Source: Theropithecus gelada (taxonomy: Eukaryota; Chordata; Mammalia; Primates; Cercopithecidae). From it: a stretch of 64,000 nucleotides of DNA. The notes under the pieces are model-generated. The model searched no databases. It was not told the origin of the DNA and saw only the letters and a list, made by a program, of their open reading frames with translations. Positions 11,341 to 21,560 of this stretch are shown piece by piece (the first letter of the stretch is position 1; the number at the start of each line of letters is the position of its first letter). Position numbers and translations under genes: made by a program. The stretch spans positions 30,550,981-30,614,980 of the forward strand of contig NC_037670.1 of NCBI RefSeq assembly GCF_003255815.1, read 5' to 3'.

Positions 11341-11940
11341 AAAACAGTATGGTGATTTCTCAAAAATTTAAAATAGAATTACCATATTACCCAGCAGTTC
11401 CGCTTCCGGGCATATATCAAAAATAATTGAAAGCAAGGTCTTAAAGAATATTTTTACAGTCAAGTTCATAGCAGCATTATTCACGATAGCCGAAAGGTAG
11501 AAATAACCAAAGTGCCCATCAATGGATGAATGGATAAGCAAGCAGTAGTATATACATATGATGGAATATTAATTCAGCCTTAAAAGGAAGAAAATTCTGG
11601 CGCATGCTACAACCTGGGTGAACCTTGAAGACATTGTACTAAGTGATATAAGTGTGTCATAAAAAGACAAATTCTGTCAGATTTCACTTATGTGTCGTCT
11701 CCAGAGTAGTTAAATTTATAGACATAGAAAGTTGAATGGTTTTTGCCAAGGGGGGATGTGGAATGGGGAATTACTGTTTAATCAGTACAAAGTTTCAACT
11801 TTGCAAGATGAAAAGTGTTCTGGAGATGGAAGGTGGTGGTGATGGTTGCACAGCAATGTGAATGTACTTGATACCCTTGTACACTTAGAAAGGGTTTAGA
11901 TGGTACATTTTATGTTATGTGTATTTTGATTACAAAAATT
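11341..11940 (+). mobile_element. L1 (L1MA/MB-like) 3' end
   Basis: This is the ORF2 tail and 3' UTR in sense: GAATTACCATATTACCCAGC, AGTGCCCATCAATGGATGAA, GATGGAATATTAATTCAGCC and GGTGGTGATGGTTGCACAGC, ending in a short A-rich stretch. It is 5' truncated and inserted in the surrounding older repeat. Confidence 0.85.
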
Positions 11941-12076
11941 TCCAATAGCTCTTTGCTATTTTCTAATTGTTTTACATAGCATCTTGTGCTTGTTTCATGA
12001 ATTCAAACTCATCTTTCATAGTAATGATTTGTTTCTTTGACGTTTAAAACAAATTTCTAGAACTCAGGGTTTCTTT

Positions 12077-12376
12077 TTTTCTTTTTTTTTTTTTTGAGGC
12101 AAGGTCACACTCTGTCACCCAGGTTGGAGTTCAGTGACATGGTTACGGCTCACTGCAGCCTCAACCTCCCAGGCTCAAGTGATCCTCCCACCTCAGCCTC
12201 CCAAGTAGTTGGGACTACAGGCATGCATCACCATGTCCAGCTAATTTTTTAAGTTTTTGTAGAGGCAGGGTCTCGCCATGTTTCCCAGGTTGGTCTTGAA
12301 CTCCTGGGCTCAAGTGATCCGCCTTCCTTGGTCTCCCAAAGTGCTGAGATTACAGGCATTAGCCACTGCACCTGGC
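12077..12376 (-). mobile_element. AluJ, antisense
   Basis: Oligo(T) followed by GAGGCAAGGTCACACTCTG and ending GCACCTGGC. It has a perfect 14-bp target-site duplication CTCAGGGTTTCTTT at 12063-12076 and 12377-12390. Confidence 0.95.
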
Positions 12377-12524
12377 CTCAGGGTTTCTTTATCCCTGGTT
12401 TGTATGTTTGGGTATTTGCCTTTAATTTTGATGGCCTTCTTGAATATCAGGTAATACTCAGCTTTCTATTTATATTTAAGAAAGGTAACGCAAAGTTGAA
12501 AGGGCATTTCCTGTGTTGCAAGGA

Positions 12525-12848
12525 TTAAAAAAAAGTTTTTTTTAATTAAAAATTTATTTATTTATTTATTTAGAGACTGGGTCTCACTCTGTCACCCAGG
12601 CTGGAGTGCAATGGCACGATCATAGCTCCACTGCAACCTTGAATTCCCAGGCTCAAGTGATTCTTCTGCCTCAGCCTCCCAAGTAGCCAGAACTATAGGT
12701 GCATGCCTGGGTAATTTTTAAATTTTATGTAGAAACAGGGGCTCACTATGTTGCTGAGGCTGGTCTCAAACTCCTGGCTTCAGGTGATCTTCCCACCTCG
12801 GCCTTCCAAAGTGTTGGGATTGTAGGCGTGAGCTACTGTGCCCGGCCC
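12525..12848 (-). mobile_element. AluJ, antisense, with (TTTA)n tail
   Basis: Old diverged Alu ending GTGCCCGGCCC. Its tail has evolved into a TTTA repeat near 12550-12575. GCAAGGA occurs at 12518-12524 and 12849-12855 as the target-site duplication. Confidence 0.92.
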
Positions 12849-13097
12849 GCAAGGAACTTTTTAATGGGTAGATGTCTTTGTAGCATTGGGGGACAACTGG
12901 GAATCAAAAATGTCAATACTGGAGGTCTTTATTTTGGGGCTTTAAAAATCTCAAGAGAAAAGTTTATTAAATTGCCTTCCAAGGTTCTGAGGGTAAGTGG
13001 GGGATGAGTATAAGGATTCCACCAGTCTGTAAACAGACTTTCAATGTATTCTGTTTTTCTTTCCATCTGGCTCCTCTATTTATCCTCTGTCTCGTGG

Positions 13098-13442
13098 TCA
13101 GCTCCGATGTTGGAGGTGGGGCCTGGTGAGGAGAGTTGGGGTCATAGGGGCGGATCCCGGTGAGTGGCTAGTGTGCTCCCAGCAGCAGTGAGTTCATGTG
13201 AGCTCTGCTTATTACAAAGAATCTGATACCTGTCCCCTCTGTCTTTCTCCCTCTCTCACCATGTCTGCTCCTCCTCACCTTCCACCACAATTGTAAACTT
13301 CCTGAGGCCTTACCAGGAGCAGATGCTGGTGCCATGTCTCCTGCGCAACCCACAGAACTATAAGCCAAAATATACCTCTTTTCTTTATTAATTACCCAGC
13401 CTCAGGTACTCCTTTATAGCAAGGCAAAGGGCACTAATAGGC
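13098..13442 (+). mobile_element. MST-type MaLR LTR, 5' truncated
   Basis: Sense MaLR LTR from GATGTTGGAGGTGGGGCCTG through CTTCCTGAGGCCTTACCAGG to ATTACCCAGCCTCAGGTAC and CTTTATAGCAAGGC. The usual first 60 or so bases of the LTR are not recognisable. It has no paired LTR nearby. Confidence 0.8.
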
Positions 13443-13775
13443 ACAGGTAGGCTGACTTATTCATCCTCTGGTTCTCCTGCCTCCTGAGGGTTATCATAAG
13501 ATAATTAGGAGAGTTTTAAGTAGTAGATAATTAGGAGCGCTCTAAGTGTGCAATAACCTGAGTTTTGAACATTTTTCAGAATAAGGAGCATGGTTGAGGA
13601 ATAGAACTACATCACATGTCCTTAATTTTTAAAGAAAACGCCTTGATATAAAGTATTCTGCTCCGTTAACAGAGCTGGGTTCAGAAGCTAGTGAGACCTT
13701 GAGTCTTGGGACCAGGTACAACCAAACCCACAATTGATCTAGAATGTTTCACACTTTATGAAGACATACTTGTCC
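13443..13775. other. Unique sequence, nothing recognised
   Basis: Short AT-rich spacer between the LTR and MER3. GATAATTAGGAG occurs twice (13500-13511 and 13525-13536), a small local direct repeat. Confidence 0.4.
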
Positions 13776-13783
13776 TCTCAGGC

Positions 13784-14006
13784 CAGGTGTCAGCAAACTA
13801 CTCCCCGTGAGCCAAACTGGACCCAGCCCCTGTTTTTGCAAATAAAGTCTTATTGGAATACGGCCACGCCTACTCGTTTACATAATGTCTGTGGCTGCTT
13901 TTGCACTACGGTGATACAGTTGACTAGTTGTGACGGAAGCTGTATGGCCTGCAAAGTCTATGTGTTTATTGTCTGGACCTTTACAGGAAAAGTTTGCTGA
14001 CTTCTG
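13784..14006 (-). mobile_element. MER3 (hAT-Charlie MITE)
   Basis: A 223-bp element with inverted ends CAGGTGTCAGCAAACTA and AGTTTGCTGACTTCTG and the typical AATAAAGTCTTATTGGAATA block. TCTCAGGC (13776-13783) and CCTCAGGC (14007-14014) give an 8-bp target-site duplication with one mismatch, the size made by hAT transposases. Confidence 0.88.
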
Positions 14007-14139
14007 CCTCAGGCACCTGCCAAGTATCCCACTCAAATCTGCCTCTTCAGGAAACGCCTACTTTAACCCGGCCCCATGCCTGCCTTACTGCAAAGCCCAA
14101 TCCAATCCGTTCAAATTCCTGAAACACACTTGTAACCTT

Positions 14140-14790
14140 GATGTGCATATGAATCAACTAGCAATCAGTGCTGAGAAATATAGGTTCTGACTCAATACCT
14201 CTGGGATGGTGCCCAAGACTGTATTTCTTTCTTTTTTTTGTTTTTTGAGACAGAGTCTCACTCTGTCGCCCAGGTCCATGCCATACCATGGGGTCAACTG
14301 GTTAAAACTCCTTATCATCTCAGCCTAATAACATATGGACTAAAGCCACGTTTCAATTCCCGGTAAATTCTTCTGTAGCAAGCATCACTGCTCCAAGAAT
14401 ATTTCAACTACATTCAAAGCTGGGTCTTTGGCCTCTTGGCCCCCTGGGGCCTCCAGAGACTTTGGGAGACTGTGCCACTGGTGGGACTCCGCAGTCAGGG
14501 CCTCCGCAGGGGCAGCTCCTCCCTCTTCCACTGTGAGTGTCCCTGCTGGGCTCCTCTGGAGCAGAAGCCATGGGCAGAACTGGGCAGACTGCTCAGTGCT
14601 TCGGGCCCGGGGCAGCGGCATCCGAGGGGAGGCGGTGGCAGCGTGGACCCTGCATTCTCTACACTAACAGGTCCCAGCTCTCTGCTGGCCAGAGTGCCCA
14701 GGTGTCTGCCAAAGGAGTCACTGGTAAATCCTTATTCTCATTTTTGATACACACCCGGGAAGGAACACACTTTGAGGAACAAGATTCTAG
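14140..14790 (-). mobile_element. MER5A-like hAT MITE, split by a 0.5-kb insertion
   Basis: The left piece (14140-14228) follows MER5A antisense: TGATGTGCATATGAATCAAC, GGTTCTGACTCAATACC, GGGATGGTGCCCAAGACTG. The right piece (about 14748-14790) restores its end with AACACACTTTGAGGAAC. The intervening 14229-14745 is foreign to the element. Confidence 0.6.
14229..14745 (-). mobile_element. Retroposed segment of unknown origin with Alu-type tail
   Basis: Reading the minus strand, about 470 nt of unrecognised sequence is followed by the last 45 nt of an Alu (GGCGACAGAGTGAGACTC) and an A-rich tail; on the plus strand this is an oligo(T) at 14229-14247. The distal part (14500-14660) is GC-rich and rich in CpG, unlike its neighbours. 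Both strands are open for about 80 codons in this part (minus 14385-14621), which is expected of GC-rich DNA and not proof of coding. It could be a 5'-truncated retrocopy of an RNA that ended in an Alu, or a composite SINE-like insertion. It does not look like SVA: no CCCTCT hexamers, VNTR or SINE-R were seen. Confidence 0.4.
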
Positions 14791-16247
14791 AAGACTTTTT
14801 CAGGAAAAGCAATTTCTTTTTTAAAATTTCTTTTTAATTATTTTATTTTTCTTCTCATTCAATACCTTTGATAGAAAAGCAACTTCTCCTCAGTGTATCT
14901 CATTGTTTTGCACTGCCGGGCAAAACTGCCCCCTCCCAGGCCCTCTTCCTTCCCTTCCCATGTGTGCACATGCACGTGCACACCCTCCTACATACAGAAA
15001 TCACAGCCTCCCTTTGTTGATGAATTCTGGTCTTTGATCTGAGAAGCAACTTCAAGAGTTAAAGAGCTGTGAAGCCCAGAGCAGGAGAGATGCCAGAACT
15101 CTAATTAGGCTCCCTTTTTATATTTAGTTTGCTATTAGATAATGCTCGACACCTGTTCACTAGACAGATCTGTTTTTAATCTCTTATATTTCACTTTCTT
15201 GGATGTGTGGTTGCAGACATGTTGCACTGCATGAGTAATAGAATGAAAGCCAAATAAAATAGCCGTTTCTTTGGAATTAGATGCACAAGGCACTAAAAAC
15301 AACTGCAAACTGTTTGGGGCCAACCATGACGTGCTGGTGGAGAAAACAGCTCTGTGTCTGGAATTAGCCCTCCTAGAATTCAGGTGTGGATTGTTTTATC
15401 TTTCCTTGATTTAAAGCTCCAGTGGGTCTTTGAAACGTGCTTCCCACCCTCAAAATGAAAAGGGAGGAAGTTACAAGGAAACTTTTTCTCTGCTGTGCTT
15501 TGATCAGAGAGCAGGCAGACGGTCTCTGCAGAAATGATCTAAATAGTTCTAATTTTGATTTGATTATTTCATTAGTGCATAGTTGCTCAAAATACTCAGT
15601 TTCAGCCTTAGGGATCCTGAGACCTTTTCCCAGATGCTACAAGTGAACCAGAAATATTGAATCCATTAAAAAGCTTTCTTCTTGTATCCTTGGGCTCATT
15701 ATCTGCTTGGCGTGGCTGGAACTGATGGTCAGATGCGGAGATTCAAATCCATGTATCATGCAAGACCTATAGATGGGCAGTGAATGTGTAAATGTCAGCC
15801 TCACGTGGGTGGGTAGAAAATAGGTAGCAAAACCTCAGACAGCTACAGCTCTTGGGATAATAAATGTGATAGCATGGCAGAAGGAACTACCAAAGGGCAA
15901 TGTCTTTTTGACCTAATAAGGACAGACATTGTGAAGAAGGTGCTTGACTTCAAAATTGCCTTCTTTCCAGAAGCTATCCTGAGGGATTGGAACTTAACTT
16001 CAGAACTACTTGGTAGGTTATACTCAGTTTATGAGACTATGTATTTACCATGTAATAAACCTGTATCAGTTCATTTTGTACAATAGGTTCTGTTATTCTC
16101 AATAGGTCTTTAAAAAAAAAAAAGTCCTGCTGTCCTGAGATTAAGATATTAATGACAGGCTTGTACATTGGAAAAACTGTAAACTTTCTGTGTGTGTGTA
16201 CTACATCTTACACAAACATGTGTGTACCATGGACTTTAGACTTAGAT
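14791..16247. other. Unique, AT-rich sequence
   Basis: About 1.45 kb without recognised repeats apart from T-rich patches at 14815-14850 and an A run at 16112-16123. It contains many TAAT/ATTA cores (for example near 15100-15130 and 15540-15580). No exon or RNA gene recognised. Confidence 0.4.
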
Positions 16248-17110
16248 TGTGTGTTAGGGCTCCCCAGAGAAACAGAACCAATAGGTTGTCTATCTATCAA
16301 TCTACCTAACTACCTACCTGTCAATCAATTATCTATCTATCTGACCTATCTCTCTATTAACCATCGATCTATCTCTAAGGAAATTTATTAAAAGACATTA
16401 GCTCGGCCAGGCGCGGTGGCTCATGCCTGTAATCCCAGCACTTTGGGAGGCCGAGGCAGGCGGATCATTTGAGGTCAGGAAATCAAGACCAGCCTGGCCA
16501 ACGTGGCAAAACGCCATCTCTACAAAAATACAAAAATTAGCTGGACGCAGTGGCATGCACCTGTAGTCCCAGCTACTTGGGATGCTGAGGCAGGAGAATT
16601 GCTTGAACTTGGGAGGTTGCAGTGAGCCGAGATTGTGCCACTGCACTCCAGCCTGGGCAACAGAGAGAGACTCCGTCTAAAAAAAAAAAAAAAAAGACAT
16701 TAGCTCACTCAGTAATGGAAGTTGAGAAGCTCCAAGATCTGCAGGCAGCAAGCTGGGAACCCAGGAGAGCTGAGACCTAAGTCCTAAGACCTAAGAAGTG
16801 GTAGAGCTGCTGGTGTGAGTTCCGGTGTGAGTTCCAATCTGAAGACTGGAGAGGACCAAATGTCCCAGCTTGAAGACAGGCAGGGAGAGAGAGCAAATTC
16901 TCCTTTATTCAGCCCTTTTTTCCATTCAGTCCTTCAACAGATTGGATGAGGCCCACCCACATGGAGGTGGCAACCTGCTTTACTCAGTCTATCAGTTCAA
17001 ATGGTAATCCCCTCCAAAACACTCTCACAGACATGCCCAGATAGTGTTTTACCAAATATCTGGACACCCCCATGGCCCAGTCAAGCTGACACATAAAAGT
17101 AACCATCACA
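16248..17110 (-). mobile_element. ERVL-type LTR (MLT2-like), antisense, carrying an AluS
   Basis: It opens with GTGTTAGGGCTCCCCAGAG and AACAGAACCAATAGG. It continues after the Alu with GAGAGCTGAGACC-like, TGTCCCAGCTTGAAGACAGG and GATGAGGCCCACCCACATGG. It ends CAAGCTGACACATAAAAGTA and ACCATCACA. A degenerate CTAT/CTAC repeat (16280-16380) occupies the place of the T-rich box near the LTR start. The name MLT2 is tentative; the same family recurs at 31706 and 63526. Confidence 0.7.
16405..16693 (+). mobile_element. AluS inside the ERVL-type LTR
   Basis: Complete Alu starting GGCCAGGCGCGGTGGCTC, with a 14-bp perfect target-site duplication AAAGACATTAGCTC (16391-16404 and 16694-16707). The duplicated sequence belongs to the LTR, which shows the insertion order. 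Confidence 0.96.
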
Positions 17111-17125
17111 GATAGACAAGAATTT

Positions 17126-17417
17126 TTTTTTTTTTTTGAGACGGAGTCTCACTGTTACCCAGGCTGGAGTGCAGTGGAACGATCTCGGCTCACTGCAACC
17201 TCCTCCAACCAGGTTAAGCGATCCTCCCACCTCAGCCTCTTGAGTAGCTGGGACTACATGTGTGTGTCACCATGCCCAGCTAATTTTTGTATTTTCAGTA
17301 GAGACGGAGCTTCACCATGTTGGCCAGGCTGGTCTTGAACTGCTGACCTCAAGTGATCCACCTGCCTCTGCCTCCCAAAGGGCTGGGATTACAGGTGTGA
17401 GCCACTGTGCCTGGCCC
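17126..17417 (-). mobile_element. AluS, antisense
   Basis: Oligo(T) then GAGACGGAGTCTCACTG, ending GTGCCTGGCCC. AGACAAGAATTT (17114-17125) and AGACTAGAATTT (17422-17433) are the target-site duplication, with one difference. The Alu abuts the end of the ERVL-type LTR. Confidence 0.94.
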
Positions 17418-17433
17418 AGACAGACTAGAATTT

Positions 17434-18085
17434 TGAGGCACCTGCTTCCCACCTCCATGCCTCCAAGCTGCCCTGGAGCACGGAGCTCACAATTAAAAAT
17501 AAACACACACGCTCACAATATCCCCTGTGCAAAGAGAGGATCTACCTTGACAAATTTGTCAGAAAGTTCCAGAAAGGGCCCTGATTAGTCTGGTTCAGGT
17601 CAAGTGCCTATCCCTGAAAAACTCACTAGGTCTTCAGGGAGGGGCTTCCAGCTGGCTAGCATGGGGAACCAGTCAGCCCCTGTGGTGAGGGAAGCAGAGC
17701 TCCTGCCTTGGCACATGGAAGCCACTGGAATTTAAGGGCCTCAGAATTCAGGTAAGCAAACTTAGTCTGAGAACTTGCATTTTAATTTCAACTATCCTCT
17801 CTAACTGAAATTGAGGATTTTCTTGAATGATGCACATAGGCCATACAGTTCAGTAGTATGAATAGTGTCTGTGACTTTGAAACCAGGAGACACCAAACAC
17901 ATATTTTATATCACATTACAGTTAAGACGGGCATCTCACAATATTTCTTGAGCTTATCAGCATGTGAAAAGTACAGTCATTATGAGGCCTGCCATATGGC
18001 AGATTCAAATCTTTTTGATAACTGTCTTTCCATAGAATTGGTGCATTTTGTAACCCTCTGCGTTTTATTTTATAAATTTTATTAT
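17434..18085. other. Unique sequence, nothing recognised
   Basis: No repeat or exon recognised. The 118-codon plus-strand open frame at 17858-18214 runs from unique sequence into an antisense L1 and shows no protein motif. Confidence 0.4.
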
Positions 18086-18460
18086 TTTATTTTATTTAAA
18101 TTTTTTAAATGGGTTTGGGGTTACAAGTGCAATTGTGTTATGTGGATATGTTGTGGACTGGAGAAGCCTAGGTTTTTAGTGCAGGATCACCCGAACAGGG
18201 TACATTGTAGCTAACAGATGGTATTTCATCCCTCATCCCTTTCCCACCCTCCCACCTTTGGAGTTTCCAATGTGTGTTATTCCACTCTGTATGTCTGTGT
18301 GTACCCATTGTTTAACTCTCACTTGTAAGTGAGAAGTTGTGGTTTTTGACTTTCTGTTTCTAAGTCGTTGCACTAGGAATAACGGCCTCCTGTTCCGTCC
18401 GTGTTGCTGCAAGACGTGATTTCATTCTTTTTTATGTCTGACTAGTATTCCATGGCGTCT

Positions 18461-18525
18461 ATATCTATATCTATATCTGTATCTATATCTATATCTATCT
18501 ATATCTATATCTATATCTATGTATT
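18461..18525. repeat. (CTATAT)n microsatellite, left half
   Basis: About ten copies of CTATAT with CTGTAT and CTAT variants, ending at the oligo(T) of the AluS. The same repeat resumes at 18812 (ACTATATCTATATCTATC), so the Alu inserted into the microsatellite or the repeat grew out of its target-site duplication. Confidence 0.95.
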
Positions 18526-18526
18526 T

Positions 18527-18811
18527 TTTTGAGACAGAGTTTCGCTCTTGTTGCCCAAGCTGGAGTGCAGTGGCATGATCTCAGCTCACCGCAACATCTG
18601 CCTCCCAGGTTCAACCAATCCTCCTGCCTCAGCCTCCCGAGTAGCTGGGATAACAGGCACGCACCACCATGCCCGGCTAATTTTGTATTTTTGGTAGAGA
18701 CAGGGTTTCTCCATGTTGGCCAGGCTGGTCTTGAACTCCCAGCCTCAGGTGATCCGCCCCCCTCAGCTTCCCAAAGTACTGGGATTATAGGCATGAGCCA
18801 CCATGCCTGGA
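18527..18811 (-). mobile_element. AluS, antisense, inside a TATATC repeat
   Basis: Starts TTTTTTTGAGACAGAGTTTC and ends CATGCCTGGAC. Full two-arm Alu. The flanks are the hexanucleotide repeat on both sides. Confidence 0.95.
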
Positions 18812-18882
18812 CTATATCTATATCTATCTACTATATATATCATATATATGGAATATATATATATATACACACACACAATGTT
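18812..18882. repeat. TATATC / (TA)n / (CA)n compound microsatellite
   Basis: Right half of the CTATAT repeat passes into ATATATAT runs and a short ACACACACAC at 18870-18880. Confidence 0.93.
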
Positions 18883-18960
18883 TTTTATCCAATTATTGAT
18901 GAATTCTTAGATTGGTTCTGTGACTTTGCCACTGTGAATAGTGCTGTGATACACAAAAGT

Positions 18961-19130
18961 ACAGAAGGGCTTACTCATGAAGACAATGGTTGTTTTCCCA
19001 TTTCCACACAGGTCCAGGGACTTGCATGGAAAGGCACAGGTGTGGGTCCTCCAACTTCCAGGGAAGCTACAAATATTGGTGCCCAAATTTCAGTTTGGAT
19101 GACTGAGATTCCCCATTCCACAGCCATATC
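18961..19130. other. Unassigned spacer
   Basis: No family recognised between the L1 and MER20. Confidence 0.35.
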
Positions 19131-19138
19131 ACTTCAGA

Positions 19139-19338
19139 ACTGGGGCTCTCAGCTGGGGGCCTCCCACTTGACCATGTCTGGAGATTTTTTGGTTATCAAC
19201 TGGCAAGGGGTTACCACTGGCCTCTAGCGGGTACAGGTGAGGGATGTTCTAAACATCCCGCAATCATAGGACAGCCCCCTACCCTACAACAAAAAATGAG
19301 CAGACTCCAAATACCAGTAGAGCCAATCCTGAGAAGCC
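19139..19338 (+). mobile_element. MER20 (hAT-Charlie MITE)
   Basis: A 200-bp element with GACCATGTCTGGAGATTTTT, TACCACTGGCCTCTAGCGGG and ATAGGACAGCCCCC, typical of MER20. ACTTCAGA (19131-19138) and ATTTCAGA (19339-19346) form an 8-bp target-site duplication with one mismatch. Confidence 0.85.
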
Positions 19339-19654
19339 ATTTCAGAGTTTTATGCCAAAATTGTCACCAAATCTTTCTTAGTTTGTTTATTGGTCATTCG
19401 CAGAAGTACGTGTTAAAACAACAGAAAAGTAAAACCAAAGCAGTGACAAATCTGCTGCACACAAAAAAAAGAAAGAAATAGTTTAACAGGTTATAGCTGA
19501 CAGTAGTGGACCTCTTAAATAAAACACATTTCTTAGAGAAATAGAATGGCTACTGATTGAGGGCAAAAATGAAACAGAAACCATTAGTTTCTACAGATTT
19601 ATTTTCTTAAAATTATTTATGCAATTCCAGAGCTCAGTATGGTTTTAGCTCGAT

Positions 19655-19665
19655 TAGATCGATCG

Positions 19666-19712
<47 letters not shown>

Positions 19713-19750
19713 ATCTATCATCTATATTGTCTATCATCTATCATCCATTA
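19655..19750. repeat. (CTAT)n / GATA tetranucleotide STR
   Basis: A GATC/GATCGATC lead-in is followed by about 11 uninterrupted TATC units (19667-19712), then imperfect TCATCTATCATC units. Uninterrupted tetranucleotide runs of this length are usually variable between individuals (established knowledge). Confidence 0.95.
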
Positions 19751-21240
19751 TATCAAGCACAAATTGCTTGAACTTTGGTAAAACAGAACGAGGTCCTTTC
19801 TCTTTGGGCTGAAACGTGTGAGTTTCTGTTTCCACTGCTGGCCCACCATCTAGCTGTGCATTTCCAATTGTAATCTGCCACGTGGGAAGAACCCCACGAA
19901 CACAATCCTTTGTCCATGAACTCTTCAGGATGTGGGAGGCCTTTTCTCCTTGCAGTTAAGGACAGGACTGTCCTTGGGAAACAGCACCAGGAGCCCCAGG
20001 CTTGGCCTCCTCATGCCCTCGCCTCTTGCTGCACTGCCTGTCCCTGATAGTGGCTCAGGGGACAGAGCGCAAGGGAATTGCTTCAGCTCATGTTAAAATA
20101 AAACAAAACAAGATGAAAATGTGAGGCAGATTCCGGGCATGGAACCTTTGCTGTCTTCCCTCATTTTTCATAATCAAGAAACGAAAGCGTTGACCCTCTG
20201 TTTTCTCGTGTGCCCACAGGCAGCCTTTGATGTTGATTTTAATCTGATTTAATCAGGCAAACAAGAGATGGGGATAACGGTCAACCTCAAGCTGAGGACA
20301 TAGTTATCTGTTTAATGACATCTCATAGCTCCTAGAAGGAGGCCTCGCAAAGACCGCCAGAGCTGCTTAGGTGGGCCACATGGGTGACTGCTCCCACCTT
20401 GCAAGCGGTTGCTCCTACGAGAGGGTTATTCAGCCGAGCTTGGGTGTTTGGACTAAAAGAGGAAGGAGGAGTTTGGAGGCACCTCAGATGTGGAGGGGGA
20501 AGTGGGGAGAAGTGAAGCGTTGATATTCCCACCATGATTCCCCCTGCTCCCTGCTAAAGGGCAGCGCGATGCCTCTTGGAGGGCAGGGTCAGGGCAAGAG
20601 GCTGACGGAGGTGAATCCACGGGAGACCACGTGAGACTGTAGCATAACCAGATGATGGAGTTGGAAAGAGGGCTAGTCTGTGACCACCCCCACCTACAAC
20701 TTCAGTGTGGCTTGGTGGCCTGGGGGTCCTGGGCTCCCCGCAGAATTTGCCAAGCTCCTGGAGTATGGGGCTTGAGGGACAGATAGAAAGGAGTACCCAT
20801 GTGGAGGCCAGGAGGAAGACCTCAGTGATGTTGTTCCTGAGCAGAGGGGAGATGCAGCCACCCGAGGAGACCCCAGGGCAGGGTTGGGGTGGGGCTGCAG
20901 TTCTGCAGTCGGGCTGGAGGGCCTGGTGTGAGGCTCCCTATGACGGCATTTGCAAAAGACATCCATAGGGCCAATGCCAGACTGCTCGTCCTGTCCTGGG
21001 GCTGTCTATGGGAACAGAGGAGACTCCACTGGAACAGTGAGTAGGGTGCATCTGGGTACAGGAGTCTACTGAGTCCAGAAAGAGGATACAAGCTCAATTC
21101 AGTCAGCACCATGATTGATGGCATCAGGATTTGGTGAGGTATCTTCCCTTCCTTCCAATGGGTTTTATTCTACTCTGTCTGCAAACATTTGTGTCACCTT
21201 AGATTGAAGGAGAAAGAGCATGGGTAAAGGGGGGTAAGGG
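19751..21240. other. Unique sequence, nothing recognised
   Basis: About 1.5 kb of moderate GC with no recognised repeat. The part at 20220-20320 has AATCTGATTTAATCAGG, a short palindrome-like element. Open frames on both strands at 20694-21124 overlap in opposite directions and lack motifs. Confidence 0.45.
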
Positions 21241-21246
21241 GAGATT

Positions 21247-21280
21247 ATTTCTCTCTTTCTTTCTCTCTCTCTCTCTCTCA
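21247..21280. repeat. (CT)n tract
   Basis: A TTTCT/CT run of about 30 bp in the position of the oligo(T) tail of the neighbouring antisense Alu. Confidence 0.9.
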
Positions 21281-21560
21281 AAATTTCACTCTTGTTGCCC
21301 AGGCTGGAGTGCAATGGCATGATCTCGGCTCTCGGCAACCTCCAGCTCCCGGGTTCAAGCGATTCTGCTGCCTCAGCCTCCCAAGTACTTGGAAGTACAG
21401 GCATCTGCCACAACGCTTGGCTAAATTTTTGTATTTTTATTAGAGATGGGGTTTCACCGTGTTGGCTAGGCTGGTCTTGAACTCCTGACCTTAGGTGATC
21501 CACCCGCCTCAGCTTCCCAAAGTGCTGGGATTACAGCTGTAAGCCACCGTGCCTGGTCAA
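21281..21560 (-). mobile_element. AluS, antisense
   Basis: From CACTCTTGTTGCCCAGGCTG to CCGTGCCTGGTC. Its tail has turned into the CT tract. It lies head to tail with the next Alu, with no spacer. Confidence 0.94.

Larger units (their letters stand above)
10800..12540. mobile_element. Old unassigned interspersed repeat with nested insertions
   Basis: T-rich text such as CTACTTTCTGGAAGAGTTTC and CAATAGCTCTTTGCTATTTTC resembles a long, old dispersed repeat. It is interrupted by an L1 3' end at 11341-11940 and an AluJ at 12077-12376. The sequence on the two sides of the L1 reads as continuous. The family is uncertain (an old LINE or ERV internal region). Confidence 0.4.
18090..18960 (-). mobile_element. 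L1 3' region, antisense, interrupted by microsatellite and Alu
   Basis: L1 3' UTR and ORF2 tail read in reverse: GGTACATTGTAGCTAACAG, CTCACTTGTAAGTGAGAA and GTATTCCATGGCG before the interruption, and TGTGACTTTGCCACTGTGAATAGTGCTG after it. The AluS at 18527-18811 and flanking TATATC repeats lie where the L1 normally reads CATGGTGTATATA. Confidence 0.75.

Noticed and set aside
14500..14660. CpG island
   Set aside because: CpG density is raised but the stretch is under 200 bp and isolated, so it does not meet the usual length criterion.
14229..14745. SVA retrotransposon
   Set aside because: An Alu-like part and GC-rich part made this worth testing, but there are no CCCTCT hexamers, no VNTR and no SINE-R segment.
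14428..14747. Overlapping open frames on both strands in GC-rich DNA, possible small gene
   Set aside because: GC-rich sequence has few stops on either strand, no start context or splice sites stand out, and the segment looks like a retroposed insertion. Kept as a finding, not as a gene.
18529..19227. 232-codon plus-strand open frame
   Set aside because: It reads across an antisense Alu, a microsatellite, an L1 remnant and the start of MER20; the N-terminal part is the familiar Alu-encoded peptide pattern.
19655..19750. CRISPR-like or satellite array
   Set aside because: It is a plain tetranucleotide STR with no spacers, in a vertebrate genome.
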